From positions 66,721,615-66,785,614 of the forward strand of contig NC_012873.2 of assembly GCF_000003195.3 (NCBI RefSeq): DNA of 64,000 nucleotides. Reading direction: 5' to 3'. The translations under genes were made by a program, and so were the position numbers. Below the pieces are notes generated by a model that had not been told where the DNA came from, ran no database searches, and was given only the letters and a program-made list of their open reading frames with translations. The DNA comes from Sorghum bicolor. Lineage: Eukaryota > Streptophyta > Magnoliopsida > Poales > Poaceae. Of the stretch, positions 11,763 to 23,419 are shown one piece after another (positions within the stretch are counted from its first letter, which is position 1; each line of letters opens with the position of its first letter).

Positions 11763-11984
11763 CTCCCTCCATCCCAAATTGTAAGTCATTCCAAAAAACT
11801 CGGAGAGTCAAACTTTTCAAAGTTTGACCAAATTTATATGATAAAATAATAATTATTATGATACCAACTAAATATCATTAGATTCTTTCTTAATTATATT
11901 TTTATAGTATACTCACTTTCCGTTACAAATCTTAGTATTCACTCCAAGATTTTTGGAATTACTTACAATTTAGGATAGAGGGAG
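11763..11984. mobile_element. Stowaway MITE, TSD TA
   Basis: Left end CTCCCTCCATCCCAAATTG, right end CAATTTAGGATAGAGGGAG, a classic Stowaway terminal inverted repeat. TA flanks both sides (11761-11762 and 11985-11986). Confidence 0.9.
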
Positions 11985-12365
11985 TAGCACCTAGCAGAGA
12001 TTAGGAGGAACCATAATTTCAGCTACTAGTAACAATACTCTTTTTTTTCTCTCTCGGGTAGAAATTAAAATGCACAGGAAATAAGTGGAGATGATGAACT
12101 TATTAACCAGTTCTACTACCAGCACCAGCAGCTAGCCTCCCACATGTACATATATAATTCAGTACGTGCATTAATATATAATCATCATCCATCCTACCAG
12201 AAAGAAAACCTAATCTGTACCTTGTGATAGATGATGCAGCAATCCCTCTCATAGCGCCATCCACCTCGCGTGGATGTGATAGCTAGATCGAACGCCTACG
12301 CCGGTTAATCACCACATCATCTCCCCTAATTCCGGTGGTCGGTGCCGATCGCTCGATCAACTGGT

Positions 12366-12478
12366 CTCTCTCTGCAATTTCCCACAGCTTTATTGAACTG
12401 CCTCTTGGAATATTGGAACGGATGCACACAGCACTACCAGCATGCAGTTCAAGAAAGCTGTGGAAGACGGCAAGGAGG
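12366..12478 (-). ncRNA. MIR396: MIR396 precursor (minus strand)
   Basis: Read on the minus strand, the guide occupies 12465-12445. It starts TTCCACAGCTTTCTTGAACT and its last base is G, the miR396a/b-type sequence. The star lies at 12398-12378 and reads GTTCAATAAAGCTGTGGGAA followed by A, the known miR396-3p form. The arms pair with only a small bulge and mismatch, and the loop is about 45 nt. The presence of both arms in the right order on this strand, and not on the plus strand, fixes the orientation. The product is expected to target GRF transcription factor mRNAs. It faces the plus-strand MIR396 at 5.2 kb. A minus-strand TATA box about 200 bp upstream suits a Pol II promoter. Confidence 0.94.
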
Positions 12479-12672
12479 GCCATGTCTGGTGCACATGTGG
12501 ATCCGATCCGCGGCGCTGGCCGGTCATCGGCCGACGACCAGCATACACACATTAGATCGGGGAGAATCATATCGAAAGGCGGAATGGATTTCCAAGAAGA
12601 GGGGAGGGAGTCTAGATAAGAGGAGATCGGCCGTGAGGTGTCTGGGGAAGAGGAGAAGAGACTATGGGCGGT

Positions 12673-12680
12673 TATTTATA
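12673..12680 (-). promoter_or_regulatory. Candidate TATA box for the minus-strand MIR396
   Basis: Minus-strand TATAAATA preceded by GGCCC. The predicted start would be near 12645, about 170 nt upstream of the foldback. Confidence 0.55.
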
Positions 12681-13429
12681 GGGCCGACGACGAGAGGAGG
12701 AAAAGGGGAAGGAGGCGAGTCGCCGGAATGGGGTTGGACGGTTGGTGGTGGCATCTGGTGACTGGTGGAAGGGAAGAGAAGAGAGGTTAAAAATAATGAA
12801 ATGAAATATATTACATTCCGCGCCCGGTCAGTTCCGAAAGGAGAAAAAAAAATCTCCATTCCTAATGAGTCAAATAAATCCAAATTAATGAAATATATGT
12901 AATATTTAAGATGCATAATAAGCATCATCACTAGATTAATACTGCAACATATTTTCATATAATAAACCTATTCAAAGATAGGAGTGCAATTGTTGATACT
13001 ATTTTTTTTTTATGAAACTAGCTAGTTAAACTTCGCATTAGTTAACTCTTTTGAAGCAAGGTTTTCGTTCTTCTAATATCTCTATCCTAGAAACAATTCT
13101 ATAATAGCGCTGAGTCAAATCCTTTTAATTTTTACTAAAATTATATAAAAACAATAATACTTATCATACTAAATACATATATTATATACTTTACAAAAAT
13201 GTATCTAGCAATATATTTATTTAAATTTATATTCTATCTCATGTCATTCTCACAACATGTTTAACTTTGATCAAATATATAAAAATATTAATATTTATGA
13301 TATATAATTAGTATCGTTAAATATAATTTTATGATAACCTTATTTGAAGATAAAATAGTTTCTAATAATCTAGTTAAAATTTTAAAAATTTGAGGAGCAC
13401 AAGTTTTATAAGATATATGCAGGTGACTA
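12681..13429. other. AT-rich stretch without a gene
   Basis: The proximal part is presumably MIR396 promoter. The rest, 12830-13429, is AT-rich with no recognisable element boundary. Confidence 0.3.
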
Positions 13430-13612
13430 AAGTTTTGGGATACTGTAGTAATTTTGTTTGTATTTGATAACTATTTTCTAACTATGAATTAATTAGACTT
13501 AAAAGATTCATCTCACAAATTATAGGGAAACTATACAATTAGTTATTTTTTATCTATATTTAATACTACATACATATATTATAAGATTTGATGTGATAGA
13601 AAAATTTTAAAT
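13430..13612 (-). mobile_element. MITE fragment, GGCCTTGTTTAGTT family
   Basis: Diverged body in reverse sense: TACTGTAGTAATTTTGTTTG, then TTCATCTCACAAATTATAG, then GATTTGATGTGATAG. The termini are lost. Confidence 0.6.
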
Positions 13613-13773
13613 TATAGATCTTTGCATCATCTTTTCTTGTCTCATCAACTTCTTTTGGCACATCAAGTCGGGCAGTGTCATTCAGTCACACTCCACCTGC
13701 AAAAAGCGACATACCAGTGTCCTGTGTGCTGTGCGCCGTGTGCCGTGTGCCGTGTGCCGTGTGTTTGTGTTGG

Positions 13774-14262
13774 GGGCTGTTTATTTCGTGAACCATTTTG
13801 CTAAATGGTGAAGATTAAATCGTGTGACATATATATGAAATATTAAATATAAATAAAAAAATAACTAATTACATAGTTTGTCTGTAATTTGCGAGACAAA
13901 TCTTTTGAGTCTAGTTAGTTCATGGTTAGACAACAATTGTCAAATACTCCCTCCATCCCAAATTATAAGTCATTTTAAGAATCTTGGAGAGTTCAAGTAT
14001 CTCAAGTTTGACCAAATTTATATGACAAATTAATAAATTTTTTGATACCAACTAAGTATTATGAGATTCTTCGTTAATTATATTTTCGTAGTATATCCAC
14101 TTGATCTCACAAATCTTTATAATTCTTTCTATAATTTTGGTCAAACTTGAAATATTTTGACTCTCCAAGATTCTTGGAATGTCTTATAATTTGGGATGGA
14201 GGAAGTACAAACAAAAATGCTATAGTAGCACTTTACAAAAATTTCACCAACTAAACAAGGCC
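13774..14262 (+). mobile_element. MITE, GGCCTTGTTTAGTT family, interrupted by a Stowaway
   Basis: The left end GGCTGTTTATTTCGTGAACC is worn; the right end CAACTAAACAAGGCC is intact. The family body is split between the boxes TTGTCAAATA and CAAACAAAAATGCTATAG by the element at 13947-14205. Confidence 0.75.
13947..14205. mobile_element. Stowaway MITE nested in another MITE, TSD TA
   Basis: Left end CTCCCTCCATCCCAAATTAT and right end ATAATTTGGGATGGAGGAAG are near-perfect inverted repeats. TA flanks both sides (13945-13946, 14206-14207). Subterminal inverted arms AATCTTGGAGAG and CTCTCCAAGATT extend the stem. Confidence 0.92.
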
Positions 14263-14269
14263 CAAAAAG

Positions 14270-14632
14270 ACGCATGCATATGAAGCATTAAATATAGTTA
14301 AAAATAACTAATTGTATAATTTGCATGTAATTTACGAGATGATCTTTTGAATCTAGTTAGTCTATGGTTGAACAATTATTATCAAATACAAAACGAACCC
14401 AAAAAATTTCACTTAGTTCCCAAAAAAATTTGCAAATTTTTTCACATTTTCCGTCACATTGAATCTTTGGACGCATAGAGCATTGAATATAGACAAAAAA
14501 TAAAAACCAATTACACAGTTCACCTGTAATTTGGGAGACGAATCTTTTGAACCAAGTTAGTCCATAATTGAACAATATTTATCAAATACAAATGAAAGTA
14601 CTACATGCCCATTTTACAAACGAAACAAGGCC
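14270..14632 (+). mobile_element. Two abutting MITE copies, GGCCTTGTTTAGTT family
   Basis: A partial copy at 14270-14405 (GACGCATGCATATGAAGC through AAATACAAAACGAACCC) runs into a second copy at about 14411-14632. The second begins TTAGTTCCCAAAAAAATTTG and ends CGAAACAAGGCC. Both read in the same direction. Confidence 0.65.
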
Positions 14633-15652
14633 TAACTACTTTCTACTGTACTTGTTACGGAAGAAGTCACACCAAAGTGCTGAACAGAGAACCTGAAGTC
14701 GTAGATACATGCCAAATACTCTCTTAGAGGATGAGAGATTATGCACTTGAACTAGCACTCTCTTAGAGTACGATCGAGATTATGCACTTGAACTAGTTGG
14801 TAGTCGTCTAACTAAACTTTAGATGACTAAAATTCAGTTTTTTAATACATTGAGAGAGACTACAACTAGCAATGTAAGATTAAAATACTTCACTTTTTAG
14901 TCTAACCGTCTAGATGTGTGGTTTAAGAGTTAAGACTAAGTGATTCCCTGACCAGAGCTGGTAGAGCCAGCACATACTAGCCTCATTGTAAATGAAAAAC
15001 AGCTTCTTACTATAGTGCAAGATATTTACTAGAAGTTAGAGTTGGAGCCCTTTTGTGACGAGAAGCCTTTCCAAACGGAGTTTGATATGTGTTTCCAGTG
15101 GCCTAGCGGCTTGGAATATACAATAATCGGGCAAGAAGAACATGCAGTGTGTGTGGTTACGGCGGCACACTGCACGTTTTCTTGTTTAGCCTCAGCCCTA
15201 GCCACGAGCTGACGGTGATGAGAGCGAGCAAACTTGTGGCTACAGTTTGAGCACTGATGTGTCCATGCATGTGGATAATACAGTATACGATCGGCGTGCA
15301 GCAGTGAGCAGCAACAACTTTTTTTGCTGATCCTGTCTCTGATCGGATTGGCTAAAGAATTGGAAGACAACAACGTCGTGGGATGCCACATGCCCGACTG
15401 AAGTAGTGCGCTAGCGGATCGGATCATGTAGTCAGATTATCCGAATCCGATCGAGTATCGAGTAAGTACTAGCATAGCATAGCAGTAGCACTACTCACAA
15501 AACTGTCATCGATGAGTAGAAGTGTCATACATCGGCTGGCTACTAATGTACTACGTGTAATGTCGTCATTTCCCGACTATTCTTTGGTTATATAATCGAG
15601 AGAAGACTCAAAACAAGCTGCTTGTTCCGACGCCTGTACCTTAGAATAATTA
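14633..15652. other. No supported gene
   Basis: A 132-codon open frame on the minus strand (15427-15029) shows no domain and no promoter. I do not call it. Otherwise this is low-repeat sequence upstream of the Helitron. Confidence 0.3.
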
Positions 15653-15689
15653 TCTCTACAACTAAAAAGACCCGAAGGTTTTCGCCTCC

Positions 15690-16785
15690 CCCCCTACCGT
15701 GGTTTCGCCTTACCACCCCGTTGTTTCCGCCTTTGACCCACACCCACCCACCTTGGACTCCTCGTTGCCGGAGCTGAGCACGCCCGCCGCCGCGCCCACC
15801 GCCAGCCCTCTCCGCCGGAGACGTTCTCCGAGCACGCCCGCCGCCGCGCCCTCTCCACCGGAGACGTTCTCCGAGCACGCCCGCCGCCGCGAAAACCGCC
15901 AGCCCGCCAAGCACGCCCTTATCGTCGGCGACGCCCAGGTCCGCAGCTCCCCGCGTCGTCCGTCTGCCTCCTGCGATCTCCCGCATGCTTTCACCAAGGA
16001 AACCGCCGCGTCACCTCCCACGATTGTCCGGGAGACCCGCTCCTGCGACTCATCTCCTCCAATAACTTTCCCATCCCCTCCCGAGATCCGCTCCAATCAC
16101 GCGGGGCTGCCGCCGCGCACGCCGCTACCCATCCCTGCACCCTCGTGTCCTTGCCGCAACACCATCCCATTGCGCCTTGCCTAGGTCCAAATCCCATGAC
16201 CTACCTTGCCGCGGATCCCACGGGGTCTGCACCATGGCGGTGTTCGGTTGGAGCGGCTGCAGTGGTGAGCGCGCATGGGTGGCCGTCGTAGGCGCGAGCA
16301 CATGTTGCTACAGCCGGCGGCATGGGCGCAGACTTCTCCACGCAAGCACTCCTGAAGACCTGGCCGCGCCTCTTCCTCTTCCCATCTGGCCCTCCTTGAC
16401 ATCAACCATGGAGACCGCTTCCTCCATATGGCGGCGCCCCTTACCCCCTCCCCACCTGCAGCCGCACCCCCTTCTCCAACGAACATCTTCTTCCCCAACC
16501 GGCGGATTTATTGCACAGTGAGTGTCCTGTTCTTTATGGTTTAGGTGGCGTAAGGAAGAGCAATCAGCCGTGCTTTCCACAACCACGGATTCGACTACCC
16601 AGGTGCTATATTAGATCTCAATTTTTCTTCTGTCTATCATATATTAACTCTGGACTTAATTTAGTTTGGTTTCTCCAACTAATGTAGGAGATGGCAGAGT
16701 GGAAAGCCAGATACTAGGAGAAGTTTGGCTTCGTGTTTATGATTTGTGCCTCTCAGAGGACTGCACCAAGCTAAGGTATGTTTTC
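15690..16785 (+). pseudogene. Captured GC-rich exon-like sequence inside the Helitron
   Basis: Open frames at 15699-16184 and 16177-16521 are proline- and arginine-rich with no recognisable domain. Downstream splice-like sites are visible: CAG/GTGCTA near 16600, a TGTAG acceptor before GAGATGGCAGAGTGG near 16686, and AAG/GTATG near 16775. This suggests a transcribed gene fragment of two or three exons. A tandem copy of about 43 bp (GAGACGTTCTCCGAGCACGC twice, 15820-15890) also occurs. I cannot name the parent gene, and translation is doubtful. Confidence 0.4.
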
Positions 16786-18351
16786 TGACAAATTTCTACT
16801 TCCAAAATGGCCTAAAATTTACAGAATTATGTTTGGATGCTTGCGATTGTCCTTACCTGTGACTTGGGTAATGAGCTCATGTATTGTCTCATTGTCTAAC
16901 TTAAAACAGCCATATATTGTTATTTAAGAATTGATTATATATAAGAAGACCATTCCTCCATATATCTATAGGTTTGTTATTAAAATAAAAACTCCGCCAT
17001 ATGGAGGAATTTTTTAGGATTACCTTCTTATCAGCTAGATTTTGTAAGATGCAGCTTACTTCATTCATGCATGGATCGTTGCTGCATGCATACAAGGCCT
17101 CACAGATGTCGCTGCTGACACTTGTGAATGCTATAATCCTATAACAACTTTTTTATTTTATATGATTTTTATAAGAACGAATAAATAGTGTTCAAATTGA
17201 TTTCATTTGAGTGGAGTGAGTATAAGAAAAAAATCAGGAAAAGGGAGGCATTTGTATTATCATCTCCCCTGTACTATGCAGCAGCCACCCAGAAGATGTA
17301 GGAAACCTTTAACACCATGCCAACACACTAAGAAGGTTAATTTTAAATGGGAACCCTGGTCACAGCTGCTGCAGTGAAATTCAATTAGCTCCTGTGTGCT
17401 CAGATCAAATACAAAGAAACTTCTTCCCAGTTATCTCTTCTGTTTTATTTTTCCATGGATGCTGAGGAAAGATGGAAAAAATAGCACACAGGTAATAAGG
17501 TCTTGCAGGTTCTTTATGTATTGACAATTTGGCTTGGGTACGTAGTTGGGTGTCCTCTCACCTTCAGCTAATTATCTTGTTGCTGTACTATTTTTATCAC
17601 ATAGTTAGTGCTTAATCCCCATAGGTACATATAACTACAAGTGGTGCTTACCGGATTTAAGGGGCTTTGAAGTCTGAAAAAAGATATTCTAATGAATTAT
17701 AACTCAGTTAATGCCCAGTGCCTATTTTGTCATTGTCCAGATCAAGTAATGTTGTTTTCACCGTTCCTCTGAAACTAGCTTCATGGATGCAGACTGCTGA
17801 GTGATGTAAAAATTGGTAGATCCATGTAGAGAATTCTGTATTCATGGTACAAAGATCCTACTATATCTACGTGAATCAAGAATAGTGTTTAGATTTCTGG
17901 TAGATAAGAGTAAATTGCTTTCAAATTAAGTTATGGCTATTTTCGAAGGAGCTGTGTTTGACTTATTTTGTTGCCTTAATGCACATTTTGTTGGTTCCAT
18001 CTTCTGAAAAGCACATGACTGAAGAATATCCTTAAAACTTACTTTTTATTCCATGAATAAGTCTTTATTTTTGTAGAGTTTATTAAGATATTTGGAATTT
18101 GCCAGCATTGGCTTATAACCATTTTTATCGCATGTTCTATTGCAGCTGATGTTTTGCATGGCTCTCACAAGCCAAAACTTTTTTTTGTTTATACTGATGC
18201 TTGCATTGTAGTACTAACGTGAACTTGACAAAGATGTTAGTTGCCATTGTAGGTCACCAGTGGCTTGCAACAACTTCCTGATGCTTCTTGCAGAGATTGT
18301 GCAGGTCATGCTAGACAAGTGCTATATTTTGCAGGAGTCATAAGGTAGCAT

Positions 18352-18644
18352 CAAGGTAAAAAAAAATTGTATTTGTAGTGCATTTTGGAGTATTCCATCA
18401 GAGTGATTCAATCCTACATCCTACTTCAAGAATGTTATTCTCACGTACCATTTGATAATGTGTAGCAGCCTGCCAATGTAATTATATCCTTTTGATCCAA
18501 GGTAAAAAAAGAAAATTATATTTGTAGTGCATTTTGGAGTATTCCATCAGAGTGATTCAATCCTACATCCTACTTCAAGAATGTTATTCTCACGTACCAT
18601 TTGATAATGTGTAGCGGCCTGCCAAGGTAATTATATCGTTTTGA
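18352..18644. repeat. Tandem duplication, about 146-bp unit, two copies
   Basis: Unit 1 (18352-18497) and unit 2 (18498-18644) share long identical blocks such as TTTGTAGTGCATTTTGGAGT and TTCAAGAATGTTATTCTCAC, with a few substitutions. It lies inside the Helitron. Confidence 0.9.
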
Positions 18645-19786
18645 TAATGTGAAGTTGTGTTCTTCTTTTAAAAATGTAAGGGGCTGAATTTTCTGATTAC
18701 TGTTAAGATAGAGATAATTATAAGAAAAATAGAAAAAGTCATGTGCAAACCTTTTTCTATTTGGAATAGTTTCATACATACATTTTTTAAAGATTTTGCC
18801 TCATCTTTTATTTTATTTCAGTTACCTTTTTTTTACAACTTTGACATTTGTGTAGCTATTTTAGTTACCCAAGTTGGGTTCTCCTGAGATCTCCAAGTTT
18901 CCAACAGTGGTTAATATTGCTATTTTTTATCCTTTTAACAAATCCTTTATAGGGGTTAAGCACTCGCTCTTCCATGCTCCAGCAGCTTAAGGAGCATGAG
19001 AATGGACTCGTACATGAAAATAACAGACACATCATTTCAAAACCTACCTATCTAACTGTAAACTTCTTGTGGCTATCAATCTCGGGTGTTGTGACCATAA
19101 CTGATACTGCATTTTTGATGGTGTGGTGGTGAAGCCAGATTGGTGGGAGAGATGACTTGCAGTGTATATGGTCCTCAATGCTATGATGGTCAGATTAGTC
19201 AAACATTTTACAAACGTCAGCACTATGACCTGAAAAATGTAATCCATTTTAATGCCTAGAGTAGTATTAAGTGAATCAAGTTGTGTAATTTGGGTGACCT
19301 ATGAGAAGAATAAGTTCTGTGAGTAGCCAGATGGTACACAATTTATCTACAGATTGTATACAGTTTTATTATCTGTGATGGAGAGCTTGAGAAATATTAT
19401 TAAAATCACAATGTGCATTAATATTTGTATTTACTTGAGCATGTGTACAGTGAAAAACTCAGCGGTCTGAGTTGCACAATGCAAATTTACTTCAGTTAAA
19501 ACATTAAGCATTCATGCATGAGGAACGACATGCTATGTGTATTTCTTTCCTAGATGGTGGAACCCTCTAACCTGTTCAAGAATATATTGTGAAATTTAAA
19601 GATTTCATAAAGTTTGTTTTTTAGATTACGCTCTCTGTGATTGTGTTGATTTCATAAAGTTTGTTTTTAGATTAAATATTACTTTAACGTTTAATTTTTA
19701 CATTATTATTATCTTATCGTGCGATCTGTGTATTTTTAGTACAAAATGTTAGCTATCCCGTAGCAACGCATGGGCACGCTACCTAG

Positions 19787-21134
19787 TTATGTTATAAGAG
19801 AGAATGAATTTTATCTTTATATATATAGCATTTTTATCGCACCGTCTTTACAAATCATTTCAGGGCTTAAAGACCACTCTCACAATAAATAATAGATTTT
19901 ATTTAAAGGTAGTTATTTACTTATTATACACATTTTAAAATGCCCATATTTAGAGAAAGTCAAAGCCTCATAAAAATCCACCTCTAACACAACACAACTG
20001 AGCACCCGCTCAACACTCAGAACCACCTCTCTACAACCACAACTCTCTCTTCTCTCTCCCCCATATGGGTTCTCTCTTATCCAACTCTTCCTCTTTTTTG
20101 GCCCAGTGGCCCCTGATCTAACACCCCTGGATCTAACCAACGACGCCTAGAGGTGGAGACTTCAGCGGGTCAAGGAGGTGGTGTTGCAGGCTATGGCGGT
20201 GACATATTGTGGCACATGGGCCCGGTAGGCAGTGGTGGATCTCTAGCATAGACATGGAGGTGGAAGTATAGTGTGGATCTCAACTACAAATCTGAACCCT
20301 CGCATCTGCTCTCTTGCTCTCCAGTCTCCACTCCTTGTCTCTCCCTCTCTGGCAGATCTAGCGATGGCCAATTGGTGGGTTTGATCCAACTCTCGGGCAG
20401 CCAATATCTAAGGTGAACGGGGTCCTCCACAATGGGCATGTTTTGATAACGATACCCTCATATAATGCTTTTCGTACTCAGCCTTTTTGAGAAGTCAAAC
20501 TTTTCTAAACAATATCAATGTTAATTAGTATGTTTTGATGATCTATCTAGTTAATCTATTACATATCATAAATATTAGTATTTTTAGATATCTAATCAGT
20601 TTTTAAAAATTGGTTCATCAAGAACGAAATATTGTGAGATGAGGGACTCTCTCGTTCGAACTACCCATACATTATTTAACATCTCGGCGTGAGAATATGT
20701 TTGTACTCCAATCATATATTCCTAGGTTGCTTGGAGCACACTCGCCTTGCCTCGGAGCTAGCGGAGGCGTTCGGCAGTGGAGTAGTCTGTTGTCCAGCGG
20801 CGTCGCGTCGTCGTGTTGGCGCGCGCTGGGGAACGCGTGCTGGGGCAGGTGATGTGAGGCCAGGCCTGGCTTTGGGAAGACGCGACGCCGCACCGGCCGG
20901 CGTGACCGACGGAGCGGAGGACGGTGCAGTGCCTGGTGCCTGCGCGCTGCCGGTTGCCCGCTATCTATGCCGCCCAGCCGTGTGCTGTGGGAGGTACCGA
21001 CTCTTCTATTTTTATCCTCCTTCTCGGCTCTTCAGATTTAGTACATCACTTTCCCACGCAGATCTGATAGGCTGGCCTCGTGTCCCTACGAGACAGGCAA
21101 CAATAATATTTTTTTTATTAATTCAATAATACCT
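19787..21134. other. No supported gene
   Basis: A GC-rich open frame at 20689-21129 lacks a domain, and overlapping minus-strand frames exist. TATA and splice evidence are missing. The rest is featureless. Confidence 0.3.
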
Positions 21135-21352
21135 GGGGTATTTGGTTAGAGGGACTATATACTATAGTATATTTGTAACTATACCAATTAGTATCTAATC
21201 AAGAACTAATTAGGTTTAAAAAATCATTTCACAATTATTTTCTAGTTGTGTATTTAGTTTTATAAATAGTCTATGTTTAATACTTCATACATGTGTCCAG
21301 ATATCCTATATAACAGGGACTAAAGTTTATAAGAGGGAATTAAACAGGACCT
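21135..21352. mobile_element. MITE, GGTATTTGGTTAGAGGGACTA family
   Basis: Starts GGGGTATTTGGTTAGAGGGA and ends GAGGGAATTAAACAGGACC. It shares its body (TAATTAGGTTTAAAAAATC, TTTTCTAGTTGTG) with the fragment at 2690-2880. Confidence 0.55.
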
Positions 21353-22148
21353 TACTCCAATTCTAGTTTTTCTATATACACCCGCATCCACCGCTCAACC
21401 CCACATCTCGCTCTCATCACCTTGAATAATTACAACATAGGGGGCCTCGCCGCAACCAAAGCTATAACAAATTTGTTGTTAAGGATAGTTTTGTTGGTGT
21501 CATAGTTTGCCACGCTAAACCTTAAATTGTGGCTGTCACAAAAGTTTAGCGGGCAAAATTGAAGCCATAACAGTTATGACAAAGATTGTAAGGAAATAAT
21601 CGAGTCTATAACGTGTCACATGTGGGATATGGTGCTAAGAAGTGCGGCATATCGTAGTTGTTGCAGCGAAAAAACTGTGACATGACTAAATCATGGCATG
21701 GCACGTTGTGGTCGAGAACCATTAACAGCCCCTTAGTATTGCCATCAGAATTCAGAAGAGAAGGAATGCTGATCCACAACCCTAAGATTGCTAAGCCACC
21801 ATTCGTTTGGCTGATAAGCCATGACAGAAAATATCGTTAAATGATTTATTGTGAGAGAAAAATACTGTTAAATGGTTAGCAGATTTGACTGATAAACTCA
21901 AGTGAACAAGACACTCCGAAGACAAACACAACCACCCAGAAACATCCGAAGACACCGGCACACATCTCTGATCACCATTGCCACTAAGATCAGTGTCGCC
22001 ATTGTTGTTCGCCTCATCACACTGTCAGAAACTCAGAATCAACGCGTTGACATGCCCTCGTTGTCACTTGCGCCATCTTGTGACGATTCCACACCGAAGT
22101 AACCTCGACTATGCCAACTTACCCTCCAAAAAGCACGCTGCAAACTAA

Positions 22149-23419
22149 GGCCTTGTTAGTTCACCCTAAAAATAAAAAACTTTTCAAGATTCACTACTAC
22201 AAAAAATCTTTTGTGAGGCGTTTTAAAAAAAGCCATGGAGGCGGGCAGGATTTCCAACCGCCTCGGTTAATACCTCGGATTAACCGAGGCGGACATTTTT
22301 TATTAACCGAGGCGGTTACAAATAATCGCCTCGGTTAATCGATTTACGGAGGCGGGCAACCTAAAATGTCCGCCACGGTTAATACGGATTAACCGTGGCG
22401 GTTGTTATAACGCAAACGCCTCGGTTAATATATTAACCGAGACGAGCATACTATAAGGCCTGCCTCGGATAATACTGGCCCATCCACAGCCCAAACAACC
22501 CATCTCGGCCCAATAGCCTGCTCAATGTATATATACCGTCACTTTAGGGTTTCATTCCTCATCTCCTGAGCCTCCTCATCTTCACCAGACGCGTCGGCGC
22601 CTCCTCCCTCTCATTCTCCTCCCCAACCACGGCGACCCCTCCTCCCTCACTAGCGCTGACCCTCCTCGCTCTCCTTCTCCTCCCACGCCCAGCACGCCTC
22701 TCCCACCAAGGCAGCGCCCCTCCTCCCTCTCTCACCATGGAGGTGCCCCCTGCTCCCTCTACCACCATGGCGGATCCGGGGGCGTGGTGGGCGGATCCGA
22801 CTCCCTGCGGCGTCGCTCCTCCACCCTCCCTCTCCCACATGGCGGCGCCCCTCCTCCCTCTCCCGCCATGGAGGCGCCCCTGCTCCCTCTCCCACCATGG
22901 CGGATCCGGGGGCATGGTGGGCGGATCCGATGGCGTGGTGGCCGGATCCGGCTCCCTGCGGCGTCGCTCCCCTCCCTCCACGGCTCCATCGCAGGCAGCG
23001 GCAACGGCAGTTTCGGCTTATTGACGGGCTCGATGGGTCCGTGGATGGGCTCAGCGGGCCTATCCATGGGTTTTTTATTTTTTTTATTTTTTTATTTGAT
23101 TTACCGAGGCGGGCATCAAACCGCCTCAGAAAATATGACCTTATGTCCGAGGCGGTTGCGATGCCCGCCTCGGTAAATCCATTTTGCTCGCCACGAATAA
23201 TATTTTATGTAGTAGTGATTTCTCATGACATCGAATCTCGCGGCACATGCATGTAGCATTAAATATAGATGAAAACAAAAACTAATTACATAGTTTACCT
23301 GTAAATCGCAAGACAAATCTTTTAAGCCTAGTTACTCTATAATTGGACAATATTTATCAAATAGAAACGAAAGTGTTACAGTGTCAAAATCCAAAAACTT
23401 TTTGGACGTAAACAAGGTC
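22149..23419 (+). mobile_element. MITE, GGCCTTGTTTAGTT family, split by a CACTA element, TSD TAA
   Basis: Left end GGCCTTGTTAGTTCACCC, right end GTAAACAAGGTC, flanked by TAA at 22146-22148 and 23420-23422. The family body breaks after CTTTTCAAGATT and resumes at ATTTCTCATGACATCGAATC. The host MITE without the insert is about 245 bp. Confidence 0.88.
22192..23217. mobile_element. Non-autonomous CACTA (En/Spm) element, TSD ATT
   Basis: Ends CACTACTACAAAAAA and ATTTTATGTAGTAGTG are the CACTA terminal inverted repeats. ATT flanks both sides (22189-22191, 23218-23220), the 3-bp duplication of this superfamily. Both ends are lined with direct and inverted copies of GCCTCGGTTAA and ACCGAGGCGG, the subterminal repeats bound by CACTA transposases. 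The GC-rich middle (22560-23010) has imperfect repeats around CACCATGGCGGATCCGGGGG. A TATATATA-like box near 22528 and a following TTTAGGGTTTC look like a captured promoter and 5' leader. No transposase frame is present. Confidence 0.93.

Larger units (their letters stand above)
15653..19786 (+). mobile_element. Candidate non-autonomous Helitron carrying captured gene sequence
   Basis: The 5' end reads TCTCTACAACTAAAAAGA directly after an A, matching the TC start of grass Helitrons. The 3' end has the hairpin CCCGTAGCAACGCATGGG, then GCACGCTAC, then CTAG directly before a T. Insertion between A and T, a 3' hairpin about 10 bp before CTRR, and no target duplication or terminal inverted repeats are the Helitron hallmarks. 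The 4.13-kb body has no Rep/helicase frame, so it would be non-autonomous. A GC-rich exon-like start (15680-16520) is followed by AT-rich DNA with splice-like junctions, the usual look of a captured gene fragment. Confidence 0.75.

Noticed and set aside
12335..12761. Open frames of 94-139 codons across the minus-strand MIR396 region
   Set aside because: They overlap the miRNA foldback and its promoter. The miRNA explains the conserved sequence better.
15029..15427. A 132-codon open frame on the minus strand
   Set aside because: Ser/His/Cys-rich without any motif; no promoter or homolog could be recognised.
20689..21129. A 146-codon open frame on the plus strand
   Set aside because: Composition is biased, there is no domain, and overlapping frames exist on the minus strand.
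22559..23256. Long Pro/Gly/Arg-rich frames inside the CACTA element
   Set aside because: They come from short GC-rich tandem repeats and are open in many phases, so no protein is supported.
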